Shown piece by piece: positions 9,006 to 16,608 of a stretch of DNA of 64,000 nucleotides; position 1 is the first letter of the stretch; each line of letters starts with the position of its first letter. A program made the position numbers and the translations under genes. Source of the DNA: an uncultured Prevotellaceae bacterium (GTDB taxonomy: Bacteria; Bacteroidota; Bacteroidia; Bacteroidales; Bacteroidaceae); assembly GCA_900317635.1 (NCBI GenBank), contig ONHN01000007.1, forward strand, positions 1 through 64,000. Reading direction: 5' to 3'. A model generated the notes under the pieces. The model saw only the letters and a list, made by a program, of their open reading frames with translations, did not search any database and was not told the origin of the DNA.

Positions 9006-9050
9006 AAACTGCGGCGCGCATAGCAGGATTTGCTACGCGCGCCGCAGTTT
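9006..9050 (-). terminator. Strong terminator of tsaE
   Basis: Arms 9006-9025 and 9031-9050 pair over 20 bp with one mismatch around a 5-nt loop (ggatt). On the minus strand the stem is followed by TTTTTCTA, 18 nt past the tsaE stop codon. Confidence 0.9.
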
Positions 9051-9068
9051 GTTCGTTTTCGCGCTATA

Positions 9069-9500
9069 CTATAGTCTGATGCTCAGCCTTCGCGCGCCGC
9101 CCTCCGTCTCAGCAATTTCTGCCTGCACGGCATCGTCGGGCAGGAGCGGCAGAATGAGGTCGGGCCACTCTATCAGGCAGAGGTCACCGCTGTAGAGGTA
9201 GTCCTCCACACCGATGTCTTCGGCCTCTTGCAGGTTTTTAAGCCGGTAGCAGTCGAAGTGGCAAACGCGCGTTGCGCCGTCCTCACCGCCGTACTCGTTG
9301 ACGATGGCAAACGTGGGCGAATTGACGGTGTCGCTGATTTGCAGAGCGTTGCACACGGCGCGCACGAAGGTGGTCTTTCCTGCCCCCATTGCGCCGTGCA
9401 GAGCCACAACGCGCCGCTCGCCAATAGCTCGGAGAAACTCTTTAGCGGCGCGCGGCAAATCCGCTTCGGTAGGTATGTTGATAACGATAGGCGCTGGCAT
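9069..9500 (-). CDS. tsaE: tRNA threonylcarbamoyladenosine biosynthesis ATPase TsaE
   Basis: This 143-residue cytoplasmic P-loop protein is the expected length for TsaE (YjeE), the ATPase that works with TsaB and TsaD to make the t6A modification on ANN-decoding tRNAs. The Walker A motif GAMGAGKTT is at residues 36-44, the family motif HFDCYRL begins at residue 81, and IEWPD begins at 110. It lies 40 nt downstream of the FKBP gene on the same strand and ends at a strong terminator, so it is probably the last gene of a cydB-FKBP-tsaE run. tsaB and tsaD are not in this window, as is usual for the phylum. Confidence 0.95.
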   Translation of the reverse strand: MPAPIVINIPTEADLPRAAKEFLRAIGERRVVALHGAMGAGKTTFVRAVCNALQISDTVNSPTFAIVNEYGGEDGATRVCHFDCYRLKNLQEAEDIGVEDYLYSGDLCLIEWPDLILPLLPDDAVQAEIAETEGGARRLSIRL

Positions 9501-9540
9501 CGTGGCTACATATATATTATAAAGGACGCTTGCATGCGTG

Positions 9541-10059
9541 TTATAAAACTTTGCAGAGCTTCACCTGAAACTCCAGGGCGCTGTAGGGCGGAATGTCGCT
9601 GCCTGCCCCGCGTTCTCCGTAGCCCTTGTCGTAGGGAATGTAGATAACCCATTCGTCACCCGCGTGCATTTGCGTGAGCGCTGTGCGCACGCCCTCAATG
9701 AGGTTGCCTACGTTCATCATTATCGGTTCGTCGCGTTTGTCGACACTTTTCCCGTTGGGAAGGCGCATTTCGTAGGTCACTTCGATGTCTTGATTGGCCT
9801 TCGGGCTGACTTGCGTGCTATCTCCCGCCGCCAGCACTTTATAGTATACGCCATCGCCCAGCGGCTTCACGCCGTTTTCTTTGCTCTTGGCGGCAATGAA
9901 GTCGGCACTACCTTGCTTCTTGTCGGCTTCGGCCTTTTCGAGAGCGGCCAACTCTTCTTCAACGTTCTTATCAAGGCCGCTTTGCCATCCATACCAGCAG
10001 CCGGCAGCTACAATCGCAAGGGCAATAACGGCAATGATAGTCCATTTTGTTTTATTCAT
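9541..10059 (-). CDS. FKBP-type peptidyl-prolyl cis-trans isomerase, membrane-anchored
   Basis: The 172-residue protein has an N-terminal hydrophobic helix ending in AIVAAGC, so Cys21 could be a lipobox cysteine; a simple signal anchor is the alternative. A helical linker (residues 30-70) leads into a single FKBP domain (~85-172) with recognisable YEMRLPNGK, LIEGVRTALTQM, WVIYIP and YGERGAGSDIPPYSALEF motifs. The fold catalyses proline isomerisation in exported proteins, so the active domain should lie in the periplasm. It sits between cydB and tsaE on the same strand. Confidence is high for the family and moderate for lipidation. Confidence 0.92.
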   Translation of the reverse strand: MNKTKWTIIAVIALAIVAAGCWYGWQSGLDKNVEEELAALEKAEADKKQGSADFIAAKSKENGVKPLGDGVYYKVLAAGDSTQVSPKANQDIEVTYEMRLPNGKSVDKRDEPIMMNVGNLIEGVRTALTQMHAGDEWVIYIPYDKGYGERGAGSDIPPYSALEFQVKLCKVL

Positions 10060-10131
10060 AGGGGAAAGGGATGTTTGGTTTGACTTTGCAGATGTTGCGT
10101 TGGCATCGCAACATACTGAACGGGCGGCGAT

Positions 10132-10153
10132 TCGTCACTCGTCACTCGTCACT
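10132..10153. repeat. Short copy of the cgtcactcgtcac repeat
   Basis: cgtcactcgtcactcgtcac lies across the cydB stop codon. It belongs to the dispersed GTGACGAGT / ACTCGTCAC family (31.4, 32.5, 41.6, 43.8, 44.8, 47.3 and 60.7 kb). A perfect 8-bp hairpin (10092-10099 with 10107-10114) lies between it and the FKBP gene. Confidence 0.7.
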
Positions 10154-11306
10154 AATACTTGTGATCGTCTTCTTGAAGCTCTTCGCGCGTGATTTTCTTC
10201 TTGTCGATGGCGCGCCAAGCAAAGAAGATGTAGGCGAGGACGAAGGGGATGATGAGCGACACCCATGCCATGGTGCGCAGTGTGAACTCGCTGCTGCAGC
10301 TGTTTTGCAGGGTGAGCGAGCTTTGCGGGTCAACGCTCGAGGGATAGTAGGCCGTGCCGTTCCACGCAGCAAGGAGCAGCAGACCAACGACGGTGAGCAC
10401 CGTGCCAATGCCTGCGGGCCAGATGCCACGGGTGTAGGTTTTGCTGATGAGCGTCTTGCCGATACCAAACAACACGAGCACCACGCCCACGAGGAACACC
10501 GCGCAAACGGCGGGTTGCTCAATGAGGTTGAAGAAGTACTTGTATTGAACGAGGCTCACCACGCCCGCTTCATCCACGGCGTAGCCCGTCGTCAGCATCA
10601 AGAAAACCACGAAGGCAACGAAGAAAATAAGGAAGGGAACGCAGTCGGTGATTATCTGTCGGCGTAAACGCTGGCGAAAGAGGTTGTCGGCAATGTTGTT
10701 GATGAGATAGAGCGAACCCAGCACGCGCGCCAAGAAGAAGACAGCAAAGCCCAACACCCAGTTCCAAGGGTTGAAGAGGGCATCCAGTCCGTGCCAGTTG
10801 TTAGCCCATCGGCTGATGACGGGGCCTGCGGCAACATCTATGCCTGCGATATTGGCCTTTTCAACGAAGAATGCGGCACCCGTATAGAACGTGGCAACAG
10901 CTGCGCCAACCAAGAAGGGTCCCACGAAGCCATTGACGACGAGGAACCAGCGATACGTGTCGCGCCCCAGCGTGTTGCCAGGTTTGCCTTGATACTCGTA
11001 GGCCACAGCTTGCAGGACGAATGAGGCGAGGATAAGCATCCAAACCCAGTAGGCACCGCCGAAGCTCGTGCTGTAGAACAAAGGGAACGATGCAAAGAAC
11101 GCACCGCCGAACGTGACAAGCGTCGTAAACGTGTACTCCCATTTGCGACCCGTGGAGTTGATGACGAGTTGCCTCTCCTCTTCCGTGCGGCCTAAGCGGA
11201 AGATGAGCGAGTTGGCTCCTTGAACAAACATGAGGAATACAAGCAGCCCGGCCAGCAGGCATACAAGGAAACACCAGTAGTGCTGAAGGAATTCGTAGGT
11301 AAACAT
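10152..11306 (-). CDS. cydB: Cytochrome bd ubiquinol oxidase subunit II
   Basis: This 384-residue polytopic membrane protein begins at the ATG at 11306 (MFTYEFLQHYW); a longer frame back to 11345 adds 13 residues without family resemblance. Motifs such as LVFLMFVQGANSL, GRKWEYTFTTLVTFGGAFF and FPLFYSTSFGGAYWVWM are characteristic of Bacteroidota CydB, as is NWHGLDALFNPWNW. With CydA it forms the high-affinity quinol oxidase that reduces O2 to water and lets anaerobes tolerate trace oxygen. The unusual point is the absence of cydA: upstream is dsbD on the opposite strand, and no cydA lies in this window. A DUF4492 gene, normally directly before cydA, starts at 63874 on the other strand. Confidence 0.95.
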   Translation of the reverse strand: MFTYEFLQHYWCFLVCLLAGLLVFLMFVQGANSLIFRLGRTEEERQLVINSTGRKWEYTFTTLVTFGGAFFASFPLFYSTSFGGAYWVWMLILASFVLQAVAYEYQGKPGNTLGRDTYRWFLVVNGFVGPFLVGAAVATFYTGAAFFVEKANIAGIDVAAGPVISRWANNWHGLDALFNPWNWVLGFAVFFLARVLGSLYLINNIADNLFRQRLRRQIITDCVPFLIFFVAFVVFLMLTTGYAVDEAGVVSLVQYKYFFNLIEQPAVCAVFLVGVVLVLFGIGKTLISKTYTRGIWPAGIGTVLTVVGLLLLAAWNGTAYYPSSVDPQSSLTLQNSCSSEFTLRTMAWVSLIIPFVLAYIFFAWRAIDKKKITREELQEDDHKY

Positions 11307-11470
11307 AACGTTGTGGTATTGTTTCGGTTGGTGGGATGATTGCAAGCGGATGATGGCATAATAAGCCGTTTTGCACCGCTAAATTATAACAAATCTTGGA
11401 GAAAGGGAAACTTGCAGCGTTTTTTTTCATTTTTTGGCACGAGGTGAGGAAGTCTTTCTTGAATGTTTCG

Positions 11471-11478
11471 TATCTTTG
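11471..11478 (+). promoter_or_regulatory. -7 element of dsbD promoter
   Basis: TATCTTTG matches TAnnTTTG exactly, 33 nt before the dsbD ATG at 11511. It shows that the frame beginning at 11463 starts upstream of the transcription start. The -33 element is not clear. Confidence 0.7.
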
Positions 11479-11510
11479 CAAGCGAAAACAATCACACACA
11501 CTCATCAACG

Positions 11511-13553
11511 ATGAAAAAGATTTCGTTACTCCTCTTTGCATTTCTTAGTGTAGCCCTCTCTGCGTTCGCGCAGGTGGATTTCAAGGTTACGCAAAAGCGT
11601 GTTAGTCCGACGGAGATAGACCTCGTGTTCACGGGCAAGATTCAGCCTGGCTGGCACGTCTATTCTACCAACATCCCCGATGGTGGCCCCGTGAAGGCTC
11701 GTTTCGCCACGGACAAGGCCTCGGGTTGTGCGGCCACGGGTGCCTTGAAGCCTGGCGGCGGTGCCAAGACCGCGGTGGACGAGATTTTCGAAATGAAGGT
11801 AACTTATTTCGAAAACACCTGCACCTTTACGCAGCGCGTGAAGCTGACGGAGAAGAACTACGAACTAAAAGGATATTTAGAATTTGGCGCTTGCAACGAT
11901 GAAAACTGCATGCCGCCCACGACGGTTGACTATACGCTGAAAGGGGCCGACGGGCCCGACGGAGCGGCTGCCGAGGCAGCTAAGAAAGAAGCCGAGACGG
12001 AGCAGGCCGTGGAAGAGACACCCGACGCCACTCAGGAAACAGCTGAACTCGCAGATAGCGTAACGGCTGACAGTGCTGCGGCGGTCAGTGTGGCCGATAC
12101 GGACAGTGCCACCATCGCCAGTTGGTACAAGCCCAGCATCGACCAAATGAACGCTTTCGGCGAAGAAAACTCCGCCACGGGGCGCAGCCTGTGGTACATC
12201 TTCCTGATGGGTCTTTTAGGCGGTTTCATCGCCCTTGTCACTCCCTGTGTTTGGCCTATCATCCCGATGACCGTCAGCTTCTTCCTTAAACGTGCCGACG
12301 ATAAGGCAAAGGGCATTCGCGATGCCGTGCTCTACGGCGTTAGCATCGTTGTGATCTATGTAGCCTTGGGGCTTGTCGTGACGAGCATCTTCGGCACGAA
12401 TGCACTTAACGACCTATCGACGAATGCTATCTTTAATATCTTCTTGTTCGTCCTGCTCGTTGTGTTTGCCGCCAGCTTTATGGGCGGGTTTGAGATTACG
12501 CTACCCTCGAGCTGGAGCAACCGCATCGATGAGAAAGCTTCGGCCACGACGGGCATGCTGTCTATCTTCCTGATGGCCCTGACGTTGACTCTCGTTAGCT
12601 TCTCGTGCACGGGTCCCATTATTGGTTTCCTGCTCGTGGAGGTGACCACCGAGGGCGGTTCGATGCTTGCCCCCACCATAGGCATGTTGGGCTTTGCCTT
12701 AGCTTTGGCCTTGCCTTTCACGCTGTTTGCGCTGTTCCCCACGTGGCTGAAGAAGGCACCCAAGAGCGGAGGCTGGATGAACGTGGTGAAGGTGGTGCTG
12801 GGCTTTATTGAGCTGGCTTTCGCGTTGAAGTTCCTCAGCGTGGCCGACCTGGCCTACGGCTGGCACCTGCTTGACCGCGAAGCGTTCCTCTGCCTATGGA
12901 TAGCCATCTTTGGCACGCTGGCCGCCTACCTGTTTGGCTGGATAAAGTTCCCGCACGACGATGCCGACGAGAAGAACATCGGCGTGACGCGTTTCTTCGT
13001 GGGTCTTTGCTCGCTGGCCTTTAGCATCTACATGATCCCGGGTTTGTGGGGTGCTCCGTGCAAGGCCGTCAGCGCGTTCGCTCCACCCATTACAACGCAA
13101 GATTTCAACCTCGACCCCGTAAAGGTGGAGGCCAAGTTCCGCGACTACGAAAAAGGCATGGCCTACGCCAAGCAGACGGGTAAGCCCGTACTGCTCGACT
13201 TCACCGGCTTCGGCTGCGTGAACTGTCGCAAGATGGAGCTGGCTGTGTGGCACGACGCCAAGGTGCGCGACCTGCTGAATAAAGACTACGTGCTGATATC
13301 GCTCTACGTTGACGACAAGACGCGCCTACCTGAACCTATTGAGGTGGAGACCAACGGCAAGAAGCGCACCCTGCGCACCGTGGGCGACCGCTGGAGCTAC
13401 CTCGAAGAAACGAAGTTTGGTGCCAACACGCAACCCCTCTATGTCCCCGTTGACAACGAAGGAAATGCGCTGAACCACTCCGCCAGCTACGACGAGGACA
13501 TTGATAAATACGTTCGCTTCTTGCGCGAAGGCTTGGAGCGATACAACAAATGA
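11511..13553 (+). CDS. dsbD: Thiol:disulfide interchange protein DsbD
   Basis: This 680-residue inner-membrane protein carries electrons from cytoplasmic thioredoxin to periplasmic disulfide reductases and cytochrome assembly factors. A signal peptide (1-19, ending AFA) precedes a periplasmic beta domain with the cysteine pair in GACNDENC near residue 125. An acidic linker (~150-215) leads to a membrane domain (~226-515) with the redox cysteines in VTPCVWP and SFSCTGP. The C-terminal thioredoxin-like domain has the active site CVNC near 569. The order alpha-beta-gamma matches full-length DsbD. The start at 11511 is set by the promoter and signal peptide. It is divergent from cydB. Confidence 0.95.
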   Translation: MKKISLLLFAFLSVALSAFAQVDFKVTQKRVSPTEIDLVFTGKIQPGWHVYSTNIPDGGPVKARFATDKASGCAATGALKPGGGAKTAVDEIFEMKVTYFENTCTFTQRVKLTEKNYELKGYLEFGACNDENCMPPTTVDYTLKGADGPDGAAAEAAKKEAETEQAVEETPDATQETAELADSVTADSAAAVSVADTDSATIASWYKPSIDQMNAFGEENSATGRSLWYIFLMGLLGGFIALVTPCVWPIIPMTVSFFLKRADDKAKGIRDAVLYGVSIVVIYVALGLVVTSIFGTNALNDLSTNAIFNIFLFVLLVVFAASFMGGFEITLPSSWSNRIDEKASATTGMLSIFLMALTLTLVSFSCTGPIIGFLLVEVTTEGGSMLAPTIGMLGFALALALPFTLFALFPTWLKKAPKSGGWMNVVKVVLGFIELAFALKFLSVADLAYGWHLLDREAFLCLWIAIFGTLAAYLFGWIKFPHDDADEKNIGVTRFFVGLCSLAFSIYMIPGLWGAPCKAVSAFAPPITTQDFNLDPVKVEAKFRDYEKGMAYAKQTGKPVLLDFTGFGCVNCRKMELAVWHDAKVRDLLNKDYVLISLYVDDKTRLPEPIEVETNGKKRTLRTVGDRWSYLEETKFGANTQPLYVPVDNEGNALNHSASYDEDIDKYVRFLREGLERYNK

Positions 13554-13570
13554 TAAATAATTCAACTTTC

Positions 13571-13660
13571 GGAAGCTATCGCTTCCTTAGGAGTAAAAGG
13601 AGTCAGAAGGAGTTATCGCAGCCTTTAACTTCCTTAACTCCTCCAACATCTGAAACTTGA
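13571..13660. repeat. Hairpin and gttaaagga-type repeat after dsbD
   Basis: A small perfect hairpin (ggaagc tatc gcttcc, 13571-13586) follows the dsbD stop without a T-run. It precedes self-complementary words aggagt...aactcct and the run cctttaacttccttaactcc, which recurs in altered form at 41715-41770. No gene is seen. Confidence 0.5.
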
Positions 13661-13676
13661 ATAAATAACAGACATT

Positions 13677-14870
13677 ATGGTGAAGAAGATAACCGACCGC
13701 GTGAGCTGGGTGGGCAAGACCGACTGGGAGTTGAAACGCTTTCACGGCGACGAGCTGTCCACCGACAGAGGTTCAAGCTACAACGCCTACCTCGTGCGCG
13801 ATGAGAAAACCGTGTTGATTGACACCGTGTGGCGGCCCTACGACCGCGAATTTGTTAGCCGCTTAAAAGAGACGACAGACCTGCACGCGATAGACTACAT
13901 CGTCATGCAACACAACGAGGTTGACCACAGTGGTGCCCTGATGGAGCTGATGCGCGAAATACCCGACACGCCCATTTACTGCACGAAGAAAGGTGAGGCC
14001 ATTTTGCGCGGCCACTATCACCAGAACTGGCACTTCGTCAACGTGCGGACGGGCGACAAGCTGTCGTTGGGCAGCGTGGAGCTGACCTTCATTGAAGCCC
14101 CTATGCTGCATTGGCCCGACACGATGTTCTCTTACCTCAGCGGTGAGGAAATCCTCTTCAGCAACGATGCTTTCGGTCAGCACTTCGCTTCCGAGTCGCT
14201 CTACGACGACGGCGTGGAAGAACAAGAAGCGCTGATGTACGAAGCCATGAAGTATTATGCCAACATCCTCTGCCCGTTCAGCGCGATGGTAGGGCGCAAG
14301 GTGAAGGAGCTACAAGCCATGCAACTGCCCATCAAGCTCATTTGTCCGAGCCACGGCCTTATTTGGCGCAAGCAGCCCGCCCTTATCGTTGAGAAATATC
14401 AGCAGTGGGCCGATGCCTATCAGGAGCAGCGCGTGACGATAGCTTACGACACGATGTGGCAGAGCACACGCCTCATGGCAGAGGCCATTGCCGACGGCAT
14501 TCGAGACGTGCTGCCTGCGTACGAAGTAAAGCTCATGAACGCAGCAAAGGACGATAAGAACGACATCCTGACCGAAATGTTTCGCAGTAGGGCCGTACTC
14601 GTGGGTTCGCCCACGGTCAACAACGGCTATACCTACGCCATTGCGGGTTTGTTGGAAATGATGAAGGGCATGAAGCTGAAGAAGAAGCTTGGTGCCGCTT
14701 TCGGGTCATACGGCTGGAGTGGCGAGGCCGCTAAACAGATTGCAGAGCATCTTGCCACCGCCGGCTTAGACGTCAGCGTTGAGGGCTACCGCACGCCTTG
14801 GGTTCCCGACGAAGAGGCCTTGGCGCAGTGCAGGGCTTTTGGTCAGGAATTTGCAAAGCAATTGGCATAG
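13677..14870 (+). CDS. FDP-family diiron flavoprotein (FprA/ROO type)
   Basis: The 397-residue protein has a metallo-beta-lactamase-like domain (1-245) followed by a flavodoxin domain (~250-397, starting ITIAYDTMW-like after the linker). The diiron ligands are intact: H79-x-E81-x-D83-H84 in MQHNEVDHSG, a further His near 145, and NDAFGQHF. Such enzymes reduce O2 to water or NO to N2O in the cytoplasm of anaerobes, taking electrons from rubredoxin. No rubredoxin domain is fused, but a separate rubredoxin gene follows at 15557, past the toxin-antitoxin remnant. Whether O2 or NO is the preferred substrate cannot be told from sequence. Confidence 0.93.
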   Translation: MVKKITDRVSWVGKTDWELKRFHGDELSTDRGSSYNAYLVRDEKTVLIDTVWRPYDREFVSRLKETTDLHAIDYIVMQHNEVDHSGALMELMREIPDTPIYCTKKGEAILRGHYHQNWHFVNVRTGDKLSLGSVELTFIEAPMLHWPDTMFSYLSGEEILFSNDAFGQHFASESLYDDGVEEQEALMYEAMKYYANILCPFSAMVGRKVKELQAMQLPIKLICPSHGLIWRKQPALIVEKYQQWADAYQEQRVTIAYDTMWQSTRLMAEAIADGIRDVLPAYEVKLMNAAKDDKNDILTEMFRSRAVLVGSPTVNNGYTYAIAGLLEMMKGMKLKKKLGAAFGSYGWSGEAAKQIAEHLATAGLDVSVEGYRTPWVPDEEALAQCRAFGQEFAKQLA

Positions 14871-15010
14871 GCGAAAGAATAAGGACGAAGGATCTACGTA
14901 GGCATATATCCCTATACCTTCAATCGGGGCTTATGCTTGTGTCCATGTCGTTTCGCCTTTCCTCGTCCAAACGTAAACATCAGTTATAAACCAATAGAGA
15001 GATAAGAACA

Positions 15011-15253
15011 ATGGAAACAACAGCAACTCCCGTTTCCGCACAGCTCATTGTCAACGTAGAAGATATGTCGATGGTGAAAGACTTGAAGAAGGCCATCCGC
15101 ATGTTGCGTGGCGTGACGGAGGTGTCGATGCCCCGCCGCAAGCGCCTGACGGGTTATGAAGAAGCCATGCGCGATGTGGAAGAAGGTAGGGTGTACGAAG
15201 CCGAAAGTGTGGATGATATGTTCATAAAGATTTTAGGCTATGTACCATCTTAA
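15011..15253 (+). CDS. Antitoxin of a YafQ-type toxin-antitoxin pair
   Basis: This 80-residue protein has an N-terminal beta/helix segment (AQLIVNVEDMSMVKDLKKAI) and an acidic C-terminus (DVEEGRVYEAESVDDMFIKILGY), the layout of antitoxins that pair with RelE/YafQ toxins in Bacteroidales. Assignment rests mainly on context: its last 14 nt overlap the start codon of the YafQ-like frame at 15240, as is usual for type II pairs. It would neutralise the toxin by direct binding and repress its own operon. No -10-type promoter was identified. The toxin is interrupted by a stop codon, so the antitoxin may be maintained alone or be decaying. Confidence 0.7.
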   Translation: METTATPVSAQLIVNVEDMSMVKDLKKAIRMLRGVTEVSMPRRKRLTGYEEAMRDVEEGRVYEAESVDDMFIKILGYVPS

Positions 15254-15518
15254 GTACTCAAATCGCTTTAAGAAAGAAATGGAGCGTTGTGGCAAACGAG
15301 GATACAATATGCGTTTGCTGCTTGATGCCATCGCTCTCCTCGTCCGCGATGGTCGTTTGCCTGCCGAGTAACGACCCCACCGCTTGCGCGGTGACCGCAA
15401 CGGCCAGTGGGAGTGTCATTTGCAACCCGATTGGCTCCTTGTGTGGGAACAGAACGATACCGAACTCATCTTGCTGATGCTAAACACGGGCACGCACGCC
15501 GGTTTGTTTGAGAAGTGA
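15240..15518 (+). pseudogene. YafQ-family mRNA interferase toxin with internal stop
   Basis: The frame starts at an ATG overlapping the antitoxin by 14 nt and reads 93 codons. Translation gives MYHLKYSNRFKKEMERCGKR..., then LPAE, then TAA at 15369-15371 (codon 44), then RPHRLRGDRNGQWECHLQP, DWLLVWEQNDTELILLMLNTGTH and AGLFEK to the real stop. The part after the TAA carries the conserved YafQ half (ECHLQPDWLL, catalytic-region His residues, GTHAGLF). YafQ proteins have a tyrosine at the interrupted position (PxxYRxHxLxG), so one substitution (TAC or TAT to TAA) explains the break. The toxin should be inactive unless the stop is read through. A frameshift is excluded because both halves share one frame. 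Confidence 0.85.
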
Positions 15519-15556
15519 GAAGAAATCATCGTATTAACGAATAAAACATCAACACT

Positions 15557-15718
15557 ATGAAAAAGTATGTATGCGACGTTTGCGGGTACGAGTACGACCC
15601 CGCCGTAGGTGACCCTGACAATGGCATTGCCGCAGGCACCGCTTTCGAAGACCTTCCCGCCGACTGGGTATGCCCTCTTTGTGGCGTTGGAAAGGATCAG
15701 TTTTCTGTGGCCGAATAG
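15557..15718 (+). CDS. Rubredoxin
   Basis: This 53-residue protein binds one iron through four cysteines: C6 and C9 in CDVCGY, and C39 and C42 in CPLCGV. The aromatic core residues Tyr11 and Trp37 and the [18 protein letters not shown] signature are intact. It is a cytoplasmic one-electron carrier. The neighbouring FDP flavoprotein (13677-14870) lacks its own rubredoxin domain and is the likely partner, giving an O2 or NO reductase pair; the reverse rubrerythrin at 31655 is another possible partner. A terminator follows 20 nt after the stop. Confidence 0.95.
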   Translation: MKKYVCDVCGYEYDPAVGDPDNGIAAGTAFEDLPADWVCPLCGVGKDQFSVAE

Positions 15719-15737
15719 ATTTGCCTCTCTAAACAAT

Positions 15738-15774
15738 AGCGAGATGAAACCTGTGTAGCAGGGTTCGTCTCGCT
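15738..15774 (+). terminator. Terminator after rubredoxin
   Basis: agcgagatgaaacct and agggttcgtctcgct pair over about 15 bp with one G-U and one mismatch, followed by atgcttttactt. It ends the flavoprotein-rubredoxin stretch. Confidence 0.7.
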
Positions 15775-15797
15775 ATGCTTTTACTTCTTTAATACTA

Positions 15798-16538
15798 ATG
15801 AGCATGAACCGCCTTGTTTCTTTAATGATAGTAGTTGTTGCAAGTATTGTGGGCTTTGCACAGAACATACAGTTGCACTACGATTTAGGCCATGCCCTTT
15901 ATGGCGATTTGTCTGCGCGTCCCAATGTGACAACTACCTTTGAGATGTTCAAGCCCGACCGTTTAGGAAGCACCTTCCTTTTTACTGATATAGACTACTT
16001 CGGCGATGGGGCTGCAGGGGCTTATTGGGAAATTTCGCGTGAGTTCAGTATTTCGAAGAATAAGCGGTGGGCCATTCATGCCGAATATAATGGAGGAATA
16101 ACGTCAATAGAGCATACCGCTATAGCCTCTCGTTTTCAGCACGCAGTGCTCATAGGTAGTGCGTGGAATTGGGCAAGCAAAGATTTCAGAAAGACGCTAT
16201 CGCTGCAAGCTCTATATAAATACTACTTCAAGGGTATGGGGCGAGGAGCTTTTAATGGTTTCCAGCTTACCGCCGTATGGGCCGATACTTTTGCACACGG
16301 ACTTTTCAGCTTTTCTGGTTTCTTCGACTTGTGGTACGATAAAGATGTAAATGGGAAATTGATTATGCTTACCGAACCGCAACTATGGTTTAACTTTAAT
16401 GGTTTGAAGCACACGGAGGGCATCAACCTAAGTTTGGGCACAGAGGTCGAAGTGAGTAATAATTTCGTGTTCGACAAGCAAGGACGCTGTAACAAGTTTT
16501 TTGTTATTCCCACCCTGGCAGCAAAATGGACGTTCTGA
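15798..16538 (+). CDS. DUF5020-family outer-membrane protein (Tsx-like)
   Basis: The 246-residue protein has a signal peptide (to about residue 21, GFA|Q) and alternating beta strands with aromatic girdles. Motifs IQLHYDLGH, STFLFTDIDYF, GAYWEISREFSI and the terminal strand VIPTLAAKWTF are those of DUF5020, a Bacteroidota family related to nucleoside-specific Tsx channels. It should form a small outer-membrane barrel; substrate specificity is unknown. A second ATG two codons in (15804) is an equally plausible start. It is transcribed alone, between two terminators. Confidence 0.8.
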   Translation: MSMNRLVSLMIVVVASIVGFAQNIQLHYDLGHALYGDLSARPNVTTTFEMFKPDRLGSTFLFTDIDYFGDGAAGAYWEISREFSISKNKRWAIHAEYNGGITSIEHTAIASRFQHAVLIGSAWNWASKDFRKTLSLQALYKYYFKGMGRGAFNGFQLTAVWADTFAHGLFSFSGFFDLWYDKDVNGKLIMLTEPQLWFNFNGLKHTEGINLSLGTEVEVSNNFVFDKQGRCNKFFVIPTLAAKWTF

Positions 16539-16552
16539 GGAGTAATATAACC

Positions 16553-16594
16553 GAAATGGAGCAAACGACGAAAGCGTGTCGCTTGCTCCATTTC
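16553..16594. terminator. Bidirectional terminator between convergent genes
   Basis: gaaatggagcaaacgac pairs with gtgtcgcttgctccatttc to give a stem of about 17 bp, followed by ttttaag on the plus strand. It lies between the convergent DUF5020 and DASS transporter genes and can serve both. Confidence 0.85.
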
Positions 16595-16608
16595 TTTTAA
16601 GGGGGAAC

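Noticed and set aside
10861..11541. 226-codon minus-strand frame upstream of cydB that might have been a cydA remnant
   Set aside because: Its translation shows no CydA motifs. It overlaps cydB out of frame and dsbD antisense.
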